Counted from the stretch's first letter, positions 1 through 10,422 are shown. The stretch is 60,243 nucleotides of DNA from Chloroflexota bacterium (GCA_022568195.1 JADFFS010000003.1:1-60243); one strand, 5' to 3'. Numbers and translations: made by a program. Notes: generated by a model from the sequence alone, not told the origin.

Positions 1-8
1 CCGGTACC

Positions 9-878
9 ATGATTGACTTCCTTCTCGAGCCCTGGGAGTTCGCTTTCATGCAGCGGGCTTTCCTGGCCGCCGCCTTGGCCGCCCTGGTATGCGCCCTGGT
101 GGGCACCTTCGTAGTTCTCAAGGGAATGGCGTTCATGGGCGACGCCGTGGCCCATTCATCTCTGGCCGGGATGTCGGTGGCCTACCTTTTCGGTGGCAGC
201 GTTTTCTGGGGAGCGCTGGCGTGGGCGGTCCCGGCCTCCCTGCTGATTACCTGGATCAGCCGCCGAGCCAATCTGCGTCTGGACACCTCCATCGGTATCA
301 TTTTCGCCAGCGGATTTGCTCTGGGCATCATCCTGATGAGCCGGGCCAGCGGCTACACCGCCGACCTGTTGGGCCTGCTATTCGGCAACGTGCTGGGTGT
401 CTCCTGGAACGAGATCGCGTTGATCGGCGCGATTGCCGGCGCGGTATCGCTGTTGGTGCTAGCCTTTTACAAGGAGTTGTTGTTCACTTCTTACGACGCC
501 ACCATGTCGGCAGCCTCCGGAATCCCGGTGCGTTTTATGCAGTACCTGCTGCCAGTACTGGTGGGGGTGACCACCGTTGCTTCTCTCAAAGCAGTGGGCA
601 TCGTTTTGGTGCTGGCCCTGCTGGTAACTCCCCCGGCCACCGCCGCTCTGCTGGCCCGGAGGCTACCCGCTATCATGGCCTACAGCGTAGTGATAGGGTT
701 AGCGGCCACGGTGGCCGGCCTGTACCTGTCGTTCTACGCCGACCTGCCATCCGGGCCCAGCATCGTCATGGTAGCCACCGGATTGTTTATCGCAGTCCTG
801 CTTTTCTCCCCGTCCAAAGGTCTTGTCTGGAACCTCCGCAAGGAGACACCGGTTCCGTCGGGCGAGACGGCCGGTTAG
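9..878 (+). CDS. Metal ABC transporter permease, ABC-3 (ZnuB/MntB) family
   Basis: The 289-residue product is almost entirely hydrophobic, with about eight membrane segments. It has the ABC-3 family layout: an early LVGTFVVLKGMAFMGDAVAHS block, then a GLLFGNVLG segment and a late KAVGIVLVLALLVTPPATA helix. Family members form the membrane channel of zinc, manganese or iron(II) importers together with an ATPase and a periplasmic binding protein. Neither partner is visible because the gene starts 8 bases into the window; the ATPase gene probably lies just upstream. Metal specificity cannot be read from the permease. The family call is secure. Confidence 0.9.
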   Translation: MIDFLLEPWEFAFMQRAFLAAALAALVCALVGTFVVLKGMAFMGDAVAHSSLAGMSVAYLFGGSVFWGALAWAVPASLLITWISRRANLRLDTSIGIIFASGFALGIILMSRASGYTADLLGLLFGNVLGVSWNEIALIGAIAGAVSLLVLAFYKELLFTSYDATMSAASGIPVRFMQYLLPVLVGVTTVASLKAVGIVLVLALLVTPPATAALLARRLPAIMAYSVVIGLAATVAGLYLSFYADLPSGPSIVMVATGLFIAVLLFSPSKGLVWNLRKETPVPSGETAG

Positions 879-1015
879 GACCGGGAAAACCCTTACGGAC
901 GGTCCTCCGCCGGCGGTGGTAGAATTTACCCCCGGACGCCACCATTCTCAGCCCGACATCGACGTTACGGGACCCCACGGCGGCGTCCCAAATCTTCAAG
1001 ACGGGAAAATAAGCC

Positions 1016-1864
1016 ATGTATGACCTCAACGGCAAAGTCGCCATCGTCACCGGAGCAGGGGGACGCCACGGGATCGGCCGGGCCATTGCTTTACGCCTGG
1101 CCCAGGAAGGCGCCGACGTGGTAGTCACCGACATCCAGCGCAGTCTGGACCATATGCGCCCCGCCGACCGCCAGGCAGGCTGGCGGGGATTGCCCAGCGT
1201 GGTGGAGGAGATCGAGGCACTGGGACGCCAGGGTTTGGGCTTGTACTCAGACGTCTCCGACAGCGCTCAAGTCACCGACATGGTTGGCCGCACCCTGGAG
1301 CAGTTCGGCCGGATAGACATTCTGGTAAACAACGCCGGCTCTCAACCGGGGCCCGACCGGGTATTGGTGGTGGAGCTGGAGGAATCCGCCTTCGACGAAG
1401 TGATGCGGGTAAACGTCCGTGGTACCTATTTGTGCTCCAAGGCGGTGGCCCAGCACATGATTGGGCGGGGCGGTGGCGGCAAGATCATCGTCATCTCTTC
1501 GGGGGCGGGCAAGCGGGGAAGGGCCAGGTTCGCCGCCTACTGCGCGTCCAAGTTCGCCCTGATCGGATTCACCCAATCCCTGGCTCAGGAGCTGGGTGAA
1601 CACAAAATCAACGTCAACGCCATCTGCCCCGGCCTGGTGGACACCGAACGCACCGACTTCATCGCGGCGGCCCTGGCGCCCGAGGGTCAGTCGGCGGAGG
1701 AGCACCGGGTGCTGATGATCCGTGAGCGGTCGGAGGCTATTCCCCTGGGAAGAGTGGCGGCAGGCGAAGACATCGCTCGCACGGCCGCGTTCCTGGCCTC
1801 CAGCGAGTCGGACTACCTGACCGGCTTGTCCATCAGCGTCGCCGGCGGCTCCGAAATGAGCTGA
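1016..1864 (+). CDS. Short-chain dehydrogenase/reductase (SDR)
   Basis: The 282-residue protein is a classical NAD(P)-dependent SDR. The nucleotide-binding TGAGGRHGIGRA motif is at about residues 13-24, NNAG is near residue 105, and the catalytic Ser...YCASK pair lies near residues 160-180. The C-terminal SDYLTGLSISVAGGSEMS is a normal SDR end. An acidic residue after the second strand (VVTDIQRS) suggests a preference for NAD over NADP. The substrate is unknown. It is a single gene, 137 bases after the metal permease, with a weak ribosome site. A TAGAAT box near 920 may be its -10 element, without a convincing -35. Confidence 0.9.
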   Translation: MYDLNGKVAIVTGAGGRHGIGRAIALRLAQEGADVVVTDIQRSLDHMRPADRQAGWRGLPSVVEEIEALGRQGLGLYSDVSDSAQVTDMVGRTLEQFGRIDILVNNAGSQPGPDRVLVVELEESAFDEVMRVNVRGTYLCSKAVAQHMIGRGGGGKIIVISSGAGKRGRARFAAYCASKFALIGFTQSLAQELGEHKINVNAICPGLVDTERTDFIAAALAPEGQSAEEHRVLMIRERSEAIPLGRVAAGEDIARTAAFLASSESDYLTGLSISVAGGSEMS

Positions 1865-1925
1865 CCCAGCCCCGCCGTAGCCGGCAGCAAAATAAAACTC
1901 CCCCAATATCCCCTTTTAGACCTTC

Positions 1926-2055
1926 TAACAATACTGGCCAGCGTCATTCTGAGAGCAGCGAAGAATCTCCCTCGGGGGCCGGACATGGTGCGACCTCCAC
2001 TGGGGAGATCCTTCGTTCCTGCGGTCCTCAGGATGACATGATGGGAGTATTGTTA
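1926..2055. repeat. MITE-like intergenic palindromic element, copy 1
   Basis: Imperfect inverted repeat. The outer arms are TAACAATACT (1926-1935) and AGTATTGTTA (2046-2055), an exact reverse complement. The next arms are GTCATTCTGAG (1943-1953) and CTCAGGATGAC (2027-2037), with one mismatch. Inner arms GAAGAATCTCC and GGAGATCCTTC can also pair. A related copy is at 19540-19643. The element fills most of the gene-poor stretch 1865-2177, and no reading frame is seen in it. Confidence 0.75.
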
Positions 2056-2177
2056 CAGCCTTCTAATCGGGTACTGGGGGATTTCTTTTAATGGCGATTT
2101 CCACCAACAATCGCCACACACCGCCGCCTTCTCCGCATCACGTGCGTGTAGAATTAACCGGAGGAGGGCAGTTATTG

Positions 2178-3173
2178 ATGTTCGGCCGCCTGCGGTTTCC
2201 TGGTAGACCGTCTCCGCCCCAGGGCGGCGCGGCTCAGTCTGCAACATCGCACCAGCCCGTTCACTCCCACGGCGCGGTAGACGCAGCGATATTCGCCAGC
2301 CAACGGGGAATTTGGGCCACCAAGGTGTCCTTATTGGCGTTGCTGGCCACTGCCGCCATCCAGGTAGTTGTCTTCCTGGCTACAGGGAGCGTGGCCCTTT
2401 TGGCAGACACCGTGCATAATGTGGGTGACGCCGCCACGGCTGTACCATTATGGATCGCGTTTGTCCTGGCCAAGAAGCTGCCGACCCAGCGGTTCACCTA
2501 CGGTCTGGGGCGGGCCGAAGACCTGGCCGGCTTGCTGATCGTTGCAACCATCCTGGTTAGCGGCGCCATAGCCGGGTACGAGTCCATCCGCCGCTTGTCC
2601 GACCCGCCGGAAGTCAACTTCATCTGGGCCGTGATAGCAGCGGGAGTGGCGGGATTCTTCGGCAACGAGGCGGTGGCCCTTTTCCGCATCAAGATCGGCA
2701 AAGAGATCGGCAGCGCCGCTCTGGTCGCCGACGGGCACCACGCCCGGGTGGACGGGTTAACCAGCCTGGCCGTGGTGTTGGGCGCCTCCGGGGTGTGGCT
2801 GGGGTATCCTCTGGCCGACCCCATCGTGGGTCTGTTGATAACCGTCGCTATCGTCCGCATCGGCATCCAGTCCGGCAAGTCGGTCCTGGGCCGCCTGCTG
2901 GACGGCGTGGAGCCGGAGGTCATCGACGAGGTGCGGCACACGTCCCTGGATACTCCGGGAGTGGAGGAGGTGGCCGGCGTGCGAGTCAGGTGGTTGGGCC
3001 ACCGCCTTCTGGCGGAAGTCAACATTGCCGTGCAGCCGGACCTATCGGTGGAGCGGGGGCACCAGATCGCCCAGGAAGTGAACGACCGGTTGATCGACCA
3101 CCTGGTTTACCTTTCCAGCGCAACCATCCACGTTTACCCCGCGGGAACACCCGGAGACGGGCACCACTGCTGA
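2178..3173 (+). CDS. Cation diffusion facilitator (CDF) family metal efflux protein
   Basis: This 331-residue protein has about six membrane helices and the metal-site motifs of CDF transporters. In helix 2 it has ADTVHNVGD (DxxHxxxD), and in helix 5 ADGHHARVDG (DxxHxxxD). A cytoplasmic C-terminal domain of about 80 residues follows, containing VRWLGHRLLAEVNI. Such proteins export Zn, Fe, Mn or Co in exchange for protons. I chose the start at 2178 because GGAGGAGGG lies ten bases upstream. An earlier in-frame ATG at 2091 lacks a ribosome site and adds a non-conserved leader. The two DxxHxxxD sites fit zinc or iron, but this is not proof. Confidence 0.88.
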   Translation: MFGRLRFPGRPSPPQGGAAQSATSHQPVHSHGAVDAAIFASQRGIWATKVSLLALLATAAIQVVVFLATGSVALLADTVHNVGDAATAVPLWIAFVLAKKLPTQRFTYGLGRAEDLAGLLIVATILVSGAIAGYESIRRLSDPPEVNFIWAVIAAGVAGFFGNEAVALFRIKIGKEIGSAALVADGHHARVDGLTSLAVVLGASGVWLGYPLADPIVGLLITVAIVRIGIQSGKSVLGRLLDGVEPEVIDEVRHTSLDTPGVEEVAGVRVRWLGHRLLAEVNIAVQPDLSVERGHQIAQEVNDRLIDHLVYLSSATIHVYPAGTPGDGHHC

Positions 3174-3270
3174 AGAACCTTTGAAAAACCTTGCGGCGTT
3201 CTGGTTCACCAATAGGCGCCGTTTCGGTTTAGGACTATGAAGTTACCAGCAAAACCCTTGGAGGCCTGAT

Positions 3271-3570
3271 ATGGACCTAGAGCGCTCGCAGGTGGAGCAC
3301 ATTGCCCTGTTGGCCCGCATCGGCTTGACCGATGAAGAGGTGGAGCTGTTCCGGGAGCAGCTCTCCCACATCTTAGAACAGTTTGCGGTGCTCCAGGAGT
3401 TGGATACCACCGGCGTTCTGCCCGCCGGTCACGCCGGGGAGCCGCCGGGGCTGGCCGGGGTCATGCGCGATGACTCTCCAGAGGACTCCCTGGACCATGA
3501 GGATGTGATGAGGAACGCGCCTCGCCGGGAAGGCGAATTTTTCCGCGTCAAAGTGGTTTTGGAAGAGTAG
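3271..3570 (+). CDS. gatC: Asp-tRNA(Asn)/Glu-tRNA(Gln) amidotransferase subunit C
   Basis: The 99-residue protein matches GatC in length and pattern, with an N-terminal helix containing [20 protein letters not shown] and a C-terminal [28 protein letters not shown]. GatC wraps around GatA and GatB and stabilises the complex that amidates misacylated tRNA. Two bases separate it from gatA, so the two are co-transcribed. gatB is not in this window. A GGAGG ribosome site lies just upstream (cttggaggcctgat). Since an AsnRS gene is present nearby, the complex probably serves mainly Gln-tRNA(Gln) formation. Confidence 0.93.
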   Translation: MDLERSQVEHIALLARIGLTDEEVELFREQLSHILEQFAVLQELDTTGVLPAGHAGEPPGLAGVMRDDSPEDSLDHEDVMRNAPRREGEFFRVKVVLEE

Positions 3571-3572
3571 CC

Positions 3573-5069
3573 ATGCCGTCTGATTCCGGGCCCCTGACCA
3601 TACATGAGGCGAGAGGCAAGCTGGACCGGCGGGAAGTGACCTCCGTTGATCTTACCCGGTCCTATCTGGACCAAATCGGCCGGGTGGAAGACAGGGTCAA
3701 GGCCTTCATCACCGTTACCGGCGATCTGGCGCTGCAGCAAGCCCGCCAAGCCGACCAGCGGATTGCATCGGGAGACGCCGGTCCGCTTACCGGGGTCCCG
3801 GTGCAGGTCAAAGACGTCATCTGCACCAAGGACGTGCTAACCACCTGCGCCTCCCGCATGCTGGAAAACTACGTGCCGGTTTACAACGCCACGGTCTCGG
3901 AAAAGCTTTTCCAGCAGGGCGCTGTACTACTGGGCAAGGGAAACATGGACGAGTTCGCCATGGGGTCCTCTTGCGAGAACTCGGCCTTCTTTCCCACCCG
4001 CAACCCCTGGGACCTGGAACGGGTCCCCGGGGGCAGCAGCGGTGGCGGAGCGGCCGCCGTGGCCGCCGGCGAGGCTGTTTACGCCCTAGGGTCGGATACA
4101 GGAGGCAGCGTCCGGCAACCTGCCGCGATGTGCGGAGTCGTCGGAATGAAACCTACCTATGGCCTGGTCAGCCGCTACGGCCTGGTGGCCTACGCATCTT
4201 CACTGGATCAGATAGGTCCTATCACCCAGGACGTCACCGACTGCGCCTTGGTGCTGAACGCCATCGTCGGTTACGACCCCAGAGACTCCACGTCTTTGAA
4301 CCATGACACGGCCGATTACACTGGCCAGCTCACCGGAGAGCTCCCCCGGCCGTCCCCCAACTCCAAGGGCGGCCAGCAAGGGGCAATCCGCGTGGGCGTG
4401 CCCGAGGAATACTTCGTCGAGGGAATGGAAGAGGGGGTTCGCCAGGCCGTGCTGGACGCCATAAAGACCCTGGAGGGACTGGGAGCGCCGGTCCAGCCCG
4501 TGTCGCTGCCCACTACCAAGTACGCCTTGGCCTGCTACTACGTCATCGCCCCTTCCGAATGCTCGGCCAACCTGGCGCGATACGATGGCGTCAAATACGG
4601 CTACTCCTTCCAGGACACCGATGACATGTGGCGGGCGATGGAGCTGACGCGCCAATACGGATTTGGTCCCGAGGTGAAACGGCGCATAATGCTGGGGTCC
4701 TACGCTCTGTCTGCTGGCTACTACGACGCGTATTATGTAAAGGCGCAGCAAGCCCGGACCCTGATCAGGCAGGACTTCGACCGGGTGTTCCAAGAGGTTG
4801 ACATTCTGGTCACTCCTACCTCGCCGGTAGTGGCCTTTCCCTTGGGCGAAAAGACGGAGGACCCGGTGCAGATGTACCTGATCGACGTTTGCACGGTTCC
4901 TCTGAACATCGCCGGCCTGCCCGGCATCTCCGTGCCCTGCGGCTATTCCCAGGGCCTCCCGGTGGGGATGCAACTTATCGGGCCCCACCTATCGGAAGCC
5001 ACCCTGCTAGGGTTGGCCTACGCCTACGAGCAAGCCACCCCGTGGCACAACGCCCGGCCGGATATTTAG
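3573..5069 (+). CDS. gatA: Asp-tRNA(Asn)/Glu-tRNA(Gln) amidotransferase subunit A
   Basis: A full-length amidase-signature protein (498 residues) that hydrolyses glutamine and feeds ammonia to GatB. The catalytic Ser-cisSer-Lys triad is visible: the lysine in [13 protein letters not shown] near residue 79, the glycine/serine-rich [16 protein letters not shown] near residue 155, and the nucleophile region [21 protein letters not shown]. The [20 protein letters not shown] segment is highly typical of GatA. An insert near residue 255 ([12 protein letters not shown]) is longer than in many homologues but lies in a variable loop. It follows gatC after two bases. Confidence 0.95.
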   Translation: MPSDSGPLTIHEARGKLDRREVTSVDLTRSYLDQIGRVEDRVKAFITVTGDLALQQARQADQRIASGDAGPLTGVPVQVKDVICTKDVLTTCASRMLENYVPVYNATVSEKLFQQGAVLLGKGNMDEFAMGSSCENSAFFPTRNPWDLERVPGGSSGGGAAAVAAGEAVYALGSDTGGSVRQPAAMCGVVGMKPTYGLVSRYGLVAYASSLDQIGPITQDVTDCALVLNAIVGYDPRDSTSLNHDTADYTGQLTGELPRPSPNSKGGQQGAIRVGVPEEYFVEGMEEGVRQAVLDAIKTLEGLGAPVQPVSLPTTKYALACYYVIAPSECSANLARYDGVKYGYSFQDTDDMWRAMELTRQYGFGPEVKRRIMLGSYALSAGYYDAYYVKAQQARTLIRQDFDRVFQEVDILVTPTSPVVAFPLGEKTEDPVQMYLIDVCTVPLNIAGLPGISVPCGYSQGLPVGMQLIGPHLSEATLLGLAYAYEQATPWHNARPDI

Positions 5070-5110
5070 GCGCCACGCAAAGGAATTTCTAAAGGATTTT
5101 CTATGGTTAC

Positions 5111-5419
5111 CTAGCTCCGCCCTAATACCAGAACCTCTTGATTTAGCCGGTCGCCCAACCGGTCCTTTTCCACTTCAAGATCGTACCTGGCCTGCAGATT
5201 CAACCAGAACCGCTCTGAGGTGCCAAAATACCGCGATAGACGCAGCGCTGTATCGGCGGTCATCGAACGCTTACCGTGGACGATCTCATTAATCCGGCGA
5301 GGGTGGACACCGATGTCTTTGGCGACCCGGTACTGGCTGAGGCCCAACGGCCCCATAAACTCTTCTAATAGAATCTCTCCGGGATGGATTGGGTCTAATT
5401 TATCCTCGGTCATAACCAT
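5111..5419 (-). CDS. higA: HigA-family antitoxin (XRE helix-turn-helix)
   Basis: The 102-residue protein begins IHPGEILLEEFMGPLGLSQ, the standard HigA/VapI opening. It continues with an HTH (YRVAKDIGVHPRRINEIVHGKRSM) and ends with FGTSERFWLNLQARYDLE. It should bind and neutralise the HigB toxin and repress the shared promoter. It lies three bases downstream of higB. The toxin-first order is characteristic of HigBA systems. Confidence 0.92.
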   Translation of the reverse strand: MVMTEDKLDPIHPGEILLEEFMGPLGLSQYRVAKDIGVHPRRINEIVHGKRSMTADTALRLSRYFGTSERFWLNLQARYDLEVEKDRLGDRLNQEVLVLGRS

Positions 5420-5422
5420 CTC

Positions 5423-5704
5423 CTAGTGATAATCGGCGATTTCAACGTCGTAGGCGTCCGCCCCGATCCAACGGAAGCAGACTCTCCACTGGTCGTTTAC
5501 CCGGATGCTGTACTGTCCCTCCCGCACCCCCGATAGCCTCTCCAGCCGGTTCCCCGGCGGCACCCGCAAATCTTGCAGCACCTCCGCTGCATCTAGCACG
5601 GCCAGCTTGCGTTGCGCGTTACGTTGTATATCCGGTGGAAGCCTCCGAGACCTCTCCCTGTGGAATACTCTCTCGGAGTCCTGGTCACGAAAGCTTAATA
5701 TCAT
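5423..5704 (-). CDS. higB: HigB-family toxin (RelE/ParE superfamily mRNA interferase)
   Basis: I place the start at 5704, giving a 93-residue protein, MILSFRDQDSERVFHRER... This matches the usual HigB length and opening, and a promoter sits directly upstream. Longer in-frame extension to 5908 would overlap asnS and includes non-conserved sequence. The C-terminal block EGQYSIRVNDQWRVCFRW is the family's core strand region, followed by DAYDVEIADYH. HigB cleaves mRNA on the ribosome. The gene is immediately followed by the higA antitoxin. Confidence 0.9.
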   Translation of the reverse strand: MILSFRDQDSERVFHRERSRRLPPDIQRNAQRKLAVLDAAEVLQDLRVPPGNRLERLSGVREGQYSIRVNDQWRVCFRWIGADAYDVEIADYH

Positions 5705-5713
5705 CCCAGGTTT

Positions 5714-5751
5714 ATAATAACGTAGTACACTAATAGCGGCAAGCGTTATTA
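5714..5751 (-). promoter_or_regulatory. higBA promoter with overlapping dyad operator
   Basis: On the minus strand a -35 TTGCCG (5737-5742) and -10 TATTAT (5714-5719) are separated by 17 bases, and the -10 ends ten bases before the higB start codon. Overlapping the -35 is the near-perfect dyad TAATAGCG-gcaag-CGTTATTA (5731-5751), seven of eight positions matched. Its position suits a HigA operator, since HigA proteins usually autorepress. Confidence 0.6.
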
Positions 5752-5836
5752 CAGTATTCCAAAGGACAAGGAATGCGGCAGCCCCTTGGCCCGGCACTTC
5801 CCCGGTGCTAGAATTGGCCCCAGGAGGATGAGACCG

Positions 5837-7228
<1,392 letters not shown>

Positions 7229-7235
7229 CTCCTTT

Positions 7236-9038
7236 ATGGCAGCCCACAGGGCAGCTCCCTCGGAAAACGCTGGCCGTCCCGTGCCCACTGCCCAAGACTT
7301 AGCCCTAGCCTTGGGCCGCGATAGCCCCATCTACCAGCAAACCTTTACCCAGCTTCTCGAGCTATTCCGTCAAGCCCAAGGCACCCCAGGGGTGGACCTA
7401 CGCTATCGGGAATGGGCAGTTTACCTGTCGGCAGCGGTCCCGTCTGTTGAGTGCAGCGAAGAGTTATTCGTCAACCACACCTATTTAGCTTTGGTAGCCC
7501 GGCTTGTTGCCCGTTATTTCCTCAGCCCCGGTGCACCGGTCAGCGGCGCCGAAGAGTTGGCCCACATAATCGACGGAGACTACTTTCGAGAGCAGGGCAT
7601 CGACAACTACATAGAAGACGATTTTTTCACCTGGCTCCTGATTCCGGATATCGTCGCGTCGGGCGAGTCCGGATTGAAAACGATGGGCTGGTTGGCGAAC
7701 GCTCTGGCATCCTACGACTTCAGCCGAACTCCGCCGGGCCTGCTTACCGGGTTGTACCATCAGCTCACCGGTGGCCCTCCCAACGGTCCGAGCCCCGGGG
7801 ACATCCATACACCCTACTGGCTGGCTGAATACGTCCTGCAAGAGGAGCTGGGTCTGGGAACCGATGGGGAACAGAGCGTTTTGGACCCTTGCTGTGGGCC
7901 CGGGACCTTCCTGGCCGCTGCCGTGCGTTTGCACGCGGAGCGTCTGGCCGGCGAGGGCCAGGACGATTTCGATAGCCTGCTTCACATTCTTGACCGGGTA
8001 ATGGGGATGGACATACATCCCCTGGCGGTAACCGTGGCTCGAACCAACTACCTGCTGTCCCTTGGCAGTCTGGTGCAAGGGGTCCACGTGCCCGTGTTGC
8101 TCCCCGTGTACCTGTCAGGTCCCATCGCTACAGCCAGGAACCCCGGATCATCGGTGCTCTCCAACGGCGGGCCGGAACCGGTGTACACGTTTCACACGGA
8201 AACCCGGGAAGAGATGTTCCAGGTCCCCGATAGCGTCGCCTCCAACCTGGAGAGCCTGGACTGGTTGTTCGCCAGGTTGCCCAATTATCTCCGTGGAGCT
8301 GAAACGCGGGGCTCCAAGGGAGACGATGAGGCAGCCCAGGCAGTCCTCAACGCGTACTACAACTACCTGGTGGCGCCCAAGCTCAGGACGCCCATTCCGG
8401 AGCCTTTGAGCAGGTTTGCCGCCGATACGATGGTTGCCACGGCAGCCAAGTTGATCAACCGCTACCTGCAAGGCGCCGGTCTATTCTGGCCTTTTATCCT
8501 CAAGAATCTGCCGGCATCCGTGTACATGGCCCGGCGAAAGTTCGACTTGGTGGTGAGCAACCTGTGCCAACCGGTCACCGCAGAGGCTTCAGGTTCAGGA
8601 AAAGAAGACCGGCTGGGTCCAACCGCCGCCGCCAGCGGAGGCGAATCTGGCCGGGAAGCCGAGATATCCCCGGGTGATGACCCGGCGGGTGATCAATGGA
8701 GCGAGTACACCGCCCTCTACCTGAATGACGCCGGGCGCACGGCCTTGATAATGCCGTTTGACGCCCAAGCTTCTGGCGTGTCCGGCGCAGTCACGGGATA
8801 CAAGTCCCAGGCAACGCCGCTATATCAAAGGGCGGACAAGGTAGTAGACCTATCCGGCGTGGATGGGCTATCCAGCCCGCCCTACTGTGTGTTGATCGGT
8901 AATAAGAGCCTCGCCAGCCTCCAACCGGCTTCGACCACAACGTTAAAAGGCACGGCGCCATCCGACGACGCCCGGTGGGAACAGGCCAGGGAGCATGTAA
9001 CGATAGTGGATGAGGGGCCTCTGACTTTGCCCGACTAA
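7236..9038 (+). CDS. Degenerate N6-adenine DNA methyltransferase-like protein
   Basis: A 600-residue protein resembling Eco57I/type IIG-like N6-methyltransferases. After a helical N-terminal region it shows a motif X-like GDIHTPYWLAEYVL, the SAM-binding motif I VLDPCCGPGTFLAAA (about 214-228), and motif II GMDIHPLAVTVARTNYLL. The catalytic motif IV, normally NPPY/F, is replaced by SNLCQP at about 441-446. A later TALIMPFDAQASG resembles the usual IAFVMP segment. SAM binding is therefore plausible, but base methylation is doubtful. No restriction or specificity gene is adjacent. The ATG at 7236 is seven bases after the asnS stop and has no clear ribosome site; sequence upstream in this frame is only the shadow of asnS. 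Confidence 0.75.
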   Translation: MAAHRAAPSENAGRPVPTAQDLALALGRDSPIYQQTFTQLLELFRQAQGTPGVDLRYREWAVYLSAAVPSVECSEELFVNHTYLALVARLVARYFLSPGAPVSGAEELAHIIDGDYFREQGIDNYIEDDFFTWLLIPDIVASGESGLKTMGWLANALASYDFSRTPPGLLTGLYHQLTGGPPNGPSPGDIHTPYWLAEYVLQEELGLGTDGEQSVLDPCCGPGTFLAAAVRLHAERLAGEGQDDFDSLLHILDRVMGMDIHPLAVTVARTNYLLSLGSLVQGVHVPVLLPVYLSGPIATARNPGSSVLSNGGPEPVYTFHTETREEMFQVPDSVASNLESLDWLFARLPNYLRGAETRGSKGDDEAAQAVLNAYYNYLVAPKLRTPIPEPLSRFAADTMVATAAKLINRYLQGAGLFWPFILKNLPASVYMARRKFDLVVSNLCQPVTAEASGSGKEDRLGPTAAASGGESGREAEISPGDDPAGDQWSEYTALYLNDAGRTALIMPFDAQASGVSGAVTGYKSQATPLYQRADKVVDLSGVDGLSSPPYCVLIGNKSLASLQPASTTTLKGTAPSDDARWEQAREHVTIVDEGPLTLPD

Positions 9039-9086
9039 TAAAACCACGCCGTGTTCATTCGACAATGTCAGGCGGCGTACCTTCGG

Positions 9087-9116
9087 TTGACGCCTGGAGA
9101 GCGGCCCGAATATAAT
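9087..9116 (+). promoter_or_regulatory. Sigma-70-type promoter for the ThDP-enzyme cluster
   Basis: TTGACG (9087-9092) and TATAAT (9111-9116) are separated by 18 bases, giving a predicted transcript start near 9123 and a leader of about 38 bases before the first gene. Confidence 0.65.
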
Positions 9117-9160
9117 GGGGCGAATTCGTCGGCGCCCAGCTAGCCAGGGAAGGAGACTCG

Positions 9161-9667
9161 ATGACGACGCAAGAAGCTGTTTTGCACCCGCCCGCCATCA
9201 TCGCGGAACTGAAAAAGAACAATATCAGCCACGTGGTCTGGCTGCCGGACAGTGAGACCAACTTTATGTACCAGCTCCTGCAAAATGAGCCGTCCTTGGA
9301 CCTGGTGCCGGTGTGCCGCGAAGGCGAGACCATGGCCATCGCCGCCGGCTTGTGGGTCGGGGGCAAAAGGCCCGTGGTGCTGATTCAAAACACGGGAATA
9401 TTCGAGTCAGGAGACTCCATCCGTGGGTTGGGTCTGGACGTAAATCAGCCCTTGGTGATGCTGATCGGCTATCGGGGCTGGAGCCGCCACGGGATAACCA
9501 CCGACTCGGCCGCCCGGTTTATCGAGCACATTCTGCACGCTTGGGGCATCAACTACTACCTGATTGAGACCGACGAAGACGCCGTCCGCATCACCACCGC
9601 CATCGAGGAGGCCGAGCGCACCCGCAAACCTGTAGCGGTCCTGGTGGGCACCGAGTTCGGCGCCTAA
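9161..9667 (+). CDS. ThDP-dependent decarboxylase, PYR-domain subunit (sulfopyruvate decarboxylase alpha-like)
   Basis: The 168-residue protein is a stand-alone N-terminal (PYR) domain of thiamine-diphosphate enzymes, like ComD of sulfopyruvate/phosphonopyruvate decarboxylases. The conserved catalytic glutamate is in VCREGETMAIAAGLWVGGKRP (about residues 50-70), where it activates the cofactor. SHVVWLPDSETN and VLIQNTGIFESGDSIRGL are typical of this branch. AAGGAG lies five bases before the ATG. It forms an operon with the PP subunit 40 bases downstream. The real 2-oxoacid substrate cannot be read from sequence; sulfopyruvate is only the best-known family substrate. Confidence 0.82.
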   Translation: MTTQEAVLHPPAIIAELKKNNISHVVWLPDSETNFMYQLLQNEPSLDLVPVCREGETMAIAAGLWVGGKRPVVLIQNTGIFESGDSIRGLGLDVNQPLVMLIGYRGWSRHGITTDSAARFIEHILHAWGINYYLIETDEDAVRITTAIEEAERTRKPVAVLVGTEFGA

Positions 9668-9707
9668 TCAACCCGGCCTAAACAACCCGATAAGAGGAAT
9701 TCAATAA

Positions 9708-10298
9708 ATGATCAACAACACCGACGCCGTAAAGCTGCTGGATAGCAAGCGCGACGATTCGGTCTTCGTCGCCACCATGAACGCCAACAACGTGGGGTTC
9801 GGCTTGCCCAGCGTCACCACCAATGAACCGTTGGACTTCCCCATTTCCGGAGCCATGGGCAAGGCCTCTTCTGTGGGCCTGGGCTTGGCTCTGGCCCAAC
9901 CCGGCCGCAAGATCATGGTACTGGACGGGGACGGCAGCCTGCTGATGAACCTGGGTACCTTGGTCACCCTGTCCAACAAGGCCCCAAAAAACATGTACCA
10001 CTTCTTGTTCGACAATGGAGTCTATGCTGTAACCGGCGGCCAGCCGGTCCCAGGCGCTGACCGGGTCCAGTGGGAGGACATGGCCAAGTCGGCAGGCTAC
10101 GCGGCGACGTTTTCCTTCGACAACCTGGAGGACCTCACCACCGGCATCGACCAGGTTTTGGCCTCACAGGGCCCAGTGTTTATCCACCTGTCCATCACCC
10201 CGGAAATCGAGAACACTCCTGTAGCCGACAGGCCACGGGCCACTCGCAGCGTCCTGACCGCCTTCCGGGAGTTGCCCGCCGCACTGGGTAAAAAATAA
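9708..10298 (+). CDS. ThDP-dependent decarboxylase, PP-domain subunit (sulfopyruvate decarboxylase beta-like)
   Basis: The 196-residue protein is the ThDP-binding half matching the PYR subunit upstream. It contains the complete cofactor motif: GDGS at about residues 71-74 and the second Mg ligand in FLFDNGVYAVTGGQP. Both subunits together would form an active site at their interface and decarboxylate a 2-oxoacid. A ribosome site GAGGAAT precedes the start. A tandem relative of exactly the same length, with altered cofactor motifs, lies at 10664-11254. Confidence 0.85.
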   Translation: MINNTDAVKLLDSKRDDSVFVATMNANNVGFGLPSVTTNEPLDFPISGAMGKASSVGLGLALAQPGRKIMVLDGDGSLLMNLGTLVTLSNKAPKNMYHFLFDNGVYAVTGGQPVPGADRVQWEDMAKSAGYAATFSFDNLEDLTTGIDQVLASQGPVFIHLSITPEIENTPVADRPRATRSVLTAFRELPAALGKK

Positions 10299-10422
10299 TT
10301 ACAAGACCTAAACGGCGCGAACCCGCTGGCGGGTCGTACTTGGACCCTCCAGAAAGCCAAATGCGGAGCGATGGCTTGAACTTCGCCTCCGTCCCTCTTA
10401 TATTGAACATCGGACTTTGGTG

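Noticed and set aside
7236-9038. Complete restriction-modification or phage-defence island
   Set aside because: No nuclease, specificity, helicase or other defence gene is nearby, and the catalytic motif is lost.
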